From assembly GCA_943704525.1 (NCBI GenBank), contig CALSCQ010002442.1, forward strand, positions 1-19,176: a stretch of 19,176 nt of DNA. Reading direction: 5' to 3'. A program made the position numbers and the translations under genes. This DNA comes from Pigoraptor vietnamica (lineage: Eukaryota; Opisthokonta; Filasterea). The notes under the pieces were generated by a model. It was given only the letters and a program-made list of their open reading frames with translations. It did not search any database and had not been told where the DNA came from. Shown piece by piece: positions 16,080 to 19,176 of this stretch; within the stretch, counting starts at the first letter, position 1, and every line of letters begins with the position of its first letter.

Positions 16080-18957
16080 ATGGCGTCGTCGCTGTTTTCC
16101 GAGAACGATTTCAAGGTTCGTGAGTGCGTATGTGCATGTATGCATGTGTATGTGTGCGTGCGTGTCCGCGTGTGTGCGTGTACGTGTCTCTTTATGGCAT
16201 GTGTATGGGTCACTGTGTGTCACTGCGTGTGTTGTACTTTTGCTCACCTCTTCGCACACAGGAGCCCTTTTCTGCCGTCGAATTCCTCGAGAAGCTCCAG
16301 CGACGCGTGTCTCTGAAGGACGATTCGCAGGGTTCGCTCACGGCGTCTCCCACGCCCTCCGACGACGCAGATGCCGCGTTCGACCCGCGCCCCCTTCAGC
16401 TGCTCTTCGACGACGCGCTCACGGAGCTCACCACACTCAGCGGATGGGTCGAGAAGAAGATCGACAGGTGTGTGTTGTGGCCGAGTAAGGCGTTTGTGGT
16501 GTCCTTGCGGGCGCGTGCGATGCGCGGGCTTATCATTCGAGTGCGCATGTTGTTACGCGCGCCCTTAGCGTTTTTGCACATGCTGTTGTGCGCGTGCTGA
16601 GCGGTCGAGTGTGTGCAGGCTGGAGAAGACGTGTGCGGAGGCGGAAAAGACGCACCGTGCAAAGATGCGCGACCTCAACAAGTCGTATGACATCATTGTC
16701 AGCAGCTTCACCGAACTGGACGAGGTGCGCATTGGTCCTGCACTGTCGGCGAGCATGCGCACGCGGACGTGCGTAAACCCGCGCGCCCACACACGCGCTC
16801 GCTGGCTCGTAAGCACGCACGCACACACGCAAGTACGCACTCATATACACACGCACACGCGCGTACGAACACACACACACGTACACGCACACACATACAT
16901 GCGGCTGTCCACGCACAGGAGCCTCAATTCCATCACATTTCGCTGATCGCCGTCACCTTGTGTTGCGCAGCGTATCAAGAAGGTGGCCACCAAGGCCGTG
17001 CACCTCGGCGATCGCCTCGAGGCCGTCAACGCAAAGCGCGTCCGCGCCACAAACGCGCGCGAACTCATGCGATCGTTCGCCGAATTCGACGGCGCCGACG
17101 CCAAGTCGCTCTCGCCGGTGTTCACAGAGCCCGAGCGCGTGCACGAAGCCGCGGACGTCATCCAAAAGCTCAACGTCATCGCGCAGGAGCTCGGCGGCGG
17201 CGACCGCTACGAGCGCGCGCGTGCGCGAATCGAGGAGAAGTGCGGCGAGATTGAGTCGGCAGTGATGCAGATGTTTGTGAATGCGCGAGAGATGCGGGAC
17301 GTCGCGGCGATGCGCGCGTGCGCCAACACGATGTACGCCTTCAAGGGTTACTCTGCGTGCGTAGACACGTTCATCAGCCTGCACCGCTTTTTCAAGGGGT
17401 CCGAGGGCGGCGGAGGGCCCATGGCGCGAAGGGCGACCCCCACCGCGGACCTCTTTGCCGACATTGTGGAGGCATGTCACCAGGTGGGAAATGGCGCGCA
17501 TTGCGTACGTGTGGCACGCAAACGCGCGTTGCTATTTTCTCTGCAAGCACCGTCCGTGTGTGTGCGGTGTGTGCCCTATATTAGTCTTGTGCCCCTTCTC
17601 ACGCGTCGCCCATCCCATTGCGCGATCACGTAACAATTTTACTGCCCCCCTGTCAGGAGTACGAGATCATCCGCGCTGTGTTTGAGCGGAACCCGGCGGC
17701 CGTCATGGCGCAGTTTGTGCAGCGCGTGTTTGAGCAGTCGATCCAGCACCACGTGGAGACGGCCATGCAGGAGGCCCTCGCCACCGACAAGCGCGCCTAC
17801 CTCACACAGCTCAACAAGTGGGTCGATGCCTCCGTGTGCTGTGCGCAGTAGTATCATGTTGGTGTGGGAGCCGCTTCGTGCGGGTATGGGCACACTTCTG
17901 ACCTCTATGGGTACTGTGTGTGCAGGCTGTATGAGAAGACGCTGGAGCTGACGGCGTCGCTTTCGTCGCTGGACCTCGGCCAAGACCCCAACCTCCTTGC
18001 GAAGCTGGTCGACGCCGTGTTCTGCACATACCTCGGAAATTACATTCTGTACGAGGTGGGCGCCGCTGCTGTGCTCTGCGACCCTTCCCGTCGAGACCAG
18101 GACAGGGCGTCTCCCATAGCACTTGCAGTGTCACTGCATTTCACCGCTGCTAATGTTCTGCCTCACGCGAGCAGGAGGCGTTCCTCCAGGAGACGTACGC
18201 GGCCTCAGCCAAGTCGTACTATGACTCGCTTGGGCACTCGAAGCGACCCGCGGGGCCAAACAGGTGCGTGTGTGTGCTGTGCGTCAGTTGTGAATGTTTT
18301 CTCCCTCGGTCTGTGCGTGCGTACGGGCGTGTGTGTAATGCGCGTGTGCGTGTGCGTTTTTTTGTGCATGGCCGACTGTTGCTCGGAGGGCCCCTTCCCC
18401 TCACCCATATTGCACGCGCCCGCAGAAACCTCGGGCTCTTCCAGCGCGTGATGAAGGCGGCGAACCAGCCGCAGGACTCGCCCGTGCTTGCGCGCGCAGG
18501 CGGCGGCAGTGGAGGTCCCCAGAAGGAGTCTGAAACGGAGACGTATCTGTCGATCGAGCTCGCGCTCACGATGATTCACGAGAATCGTGAGGCGGCGGCG
18601 CGCTGTGTGCGGCTGAGCAACAGCGGCGAGCTGGCGCAGAACATGCAGCGGGTGTTTGACCGGCTCTTGGAGCACCTGTGCATCGAGCACGTGAACTACG
18701 CCCTCGATCTCGCTTCGGAAAAGCTGGCCGTGGACCCGAAGACGGAGCCCGTGCTCGTCTTCTTCTCGGTCGCGCAGGGCGCCAACTACTCGTTCCACCT
18801 CCTGCAGAACCACTTTCGCGAGACGGTGTCGCCGGCGCTCGGCGGTTCCGTCGCCGCGCAGACAGAGTGCATCGGCCGCAAGAACAAGGTCATGGAGCTG
18901 CTCGAGGGGAAGATCGCGTCCGGACTCGAGCGGACCCTCGAAATTATCATTGCGTGG
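16080..18957 (+). CDS. SEC10: Exocyst complex subunit Sec10 (EXOC5), 3' partial
   Basis: Eight exons join in phase: 16080-16115, 16262-16467, 16619-16724, 16971-17483, 17657-17817, 17926-18055, 18175-18263 and 18426-18957, giving 591 residues before the window ends in the next intron. Sec10 is a rod-like subunit of the exocyst, which tethers secretory vesicles to the plasma membrane. Residues 1-30 carry the N-terminal FKEPFSAVEFLEKLQ. Residues 45-160 are long helices likely to form the coiled coil (LFDDALTELTTLSGWVEKKI, LGDRLEAVNAKRVRATNARE). Conserved features further on include ELMRSFAEFD, NAREMRDVAAMRACAN, YLSIELALTMIHENREAA, FFSVAQGANYSFHLLQNHF and the LERTLEIIIAW helix, after which animal Sec10 continues for roughly 150 residues. 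Total length should be near the usual 700-850. The ATG at 16080 is the first in frame and follows a noncoding leader. Several donors have the form GTGNGTGTGTG. Confidence 0.92.
16120..16190. repeat. TG-rich stretch in Sec10 intron 1
   Basis: GTGCGTATGTGCATG and similar words follow the donor of the first Sec10 intron (GTTCGTGAGT at 16116). It is TG in the sense direction and less regular than the kinase-gene arrays. Confidence 0.8.
16745..16905. repeat. CA/CG-rich stretch in Sec10 intron 3
   Basis: Degenerate CGCACG, CACACG and ACGCACAC words fill the middle of the intron 16725-16970. In contrast to the other Sec10 introns it is CA-rich in the sense direction. Confidence 0.85.
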
Positions 18958-19059
18958 GTGGTGCATGCCGCTTACACGCGTGCGACGCTTTGTTTGTGAC
19001 GCGTTGGTCGTCTGATGCAACGTTTGCCATTTCATTGATTGCTTTTGTTACGGGATTAA

Positions 19060-19176
<117 letters not shown>

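Overview
This is nuclear DNA from a GC-rich, intron-rich eukaryote, not a prokaryote or an organelle. Several conserved eukaryotic proteins can be rebuilt only by joining short exons across GT-AG introns (one GC-AG). The genes are an exocyst subunit (Sec10), an ER translocon subunit (TRAP-gamma) and a receptor kinase with an ANF-receptor-like ectodomain and a TKL-type kinase domain. This set, together with F-box/ankyrin-like genes, suggests a free-living amoebozoan of the Acanthamoeba type. That placement is inference; no search was possible.

Layout. 1-544: short degenerate repeats, then a decayed plus-strand copy of an F-box/ankyrin-like gene. 1101-3197 (-): an intact, intronless member of the same family. 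3198-4554: intergenic, with two small tandem repeat arrays. 4555-10780 (-): a receptor kinase rebuilt here as 22 exons (about 1095 residues): signal peptide, periplasmic-binding-like ectodomain, two EGF-like modules, one membrane span, kinase. Its introns hold CA/TG microsatellites, a run of 27 G, a run of 12 G and a telomere-type TTAGGG array that starts at a 5' splice site (all on the sense strand). 11457-13010 (-): a gene of unknown function with repeated beta-rich segments and an acidic linker; its first exon was not found. 13778-14002 (+): an N-terminal fragment of the F-box family, ending at a CA repeat. 14491-15609 (-): TRAP-gamma in four exons. 16080-18957 (+): Sec10, eight exons, continuing past the window, which ends inside a TG microsatellite.

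There is no operon logic. TRAP-gamma and Sec10 are divergent and share a 470-bp intergenic region with G-rich repeats. Both serve the secretory route by which the receptor kinase would reach the plasma membrane, but nothing in the sequence ties them together in function. The most unusual content is the small F-box/ankyrin-like family (one intact and two broken copies) and the intron architecture of the kinase gene.
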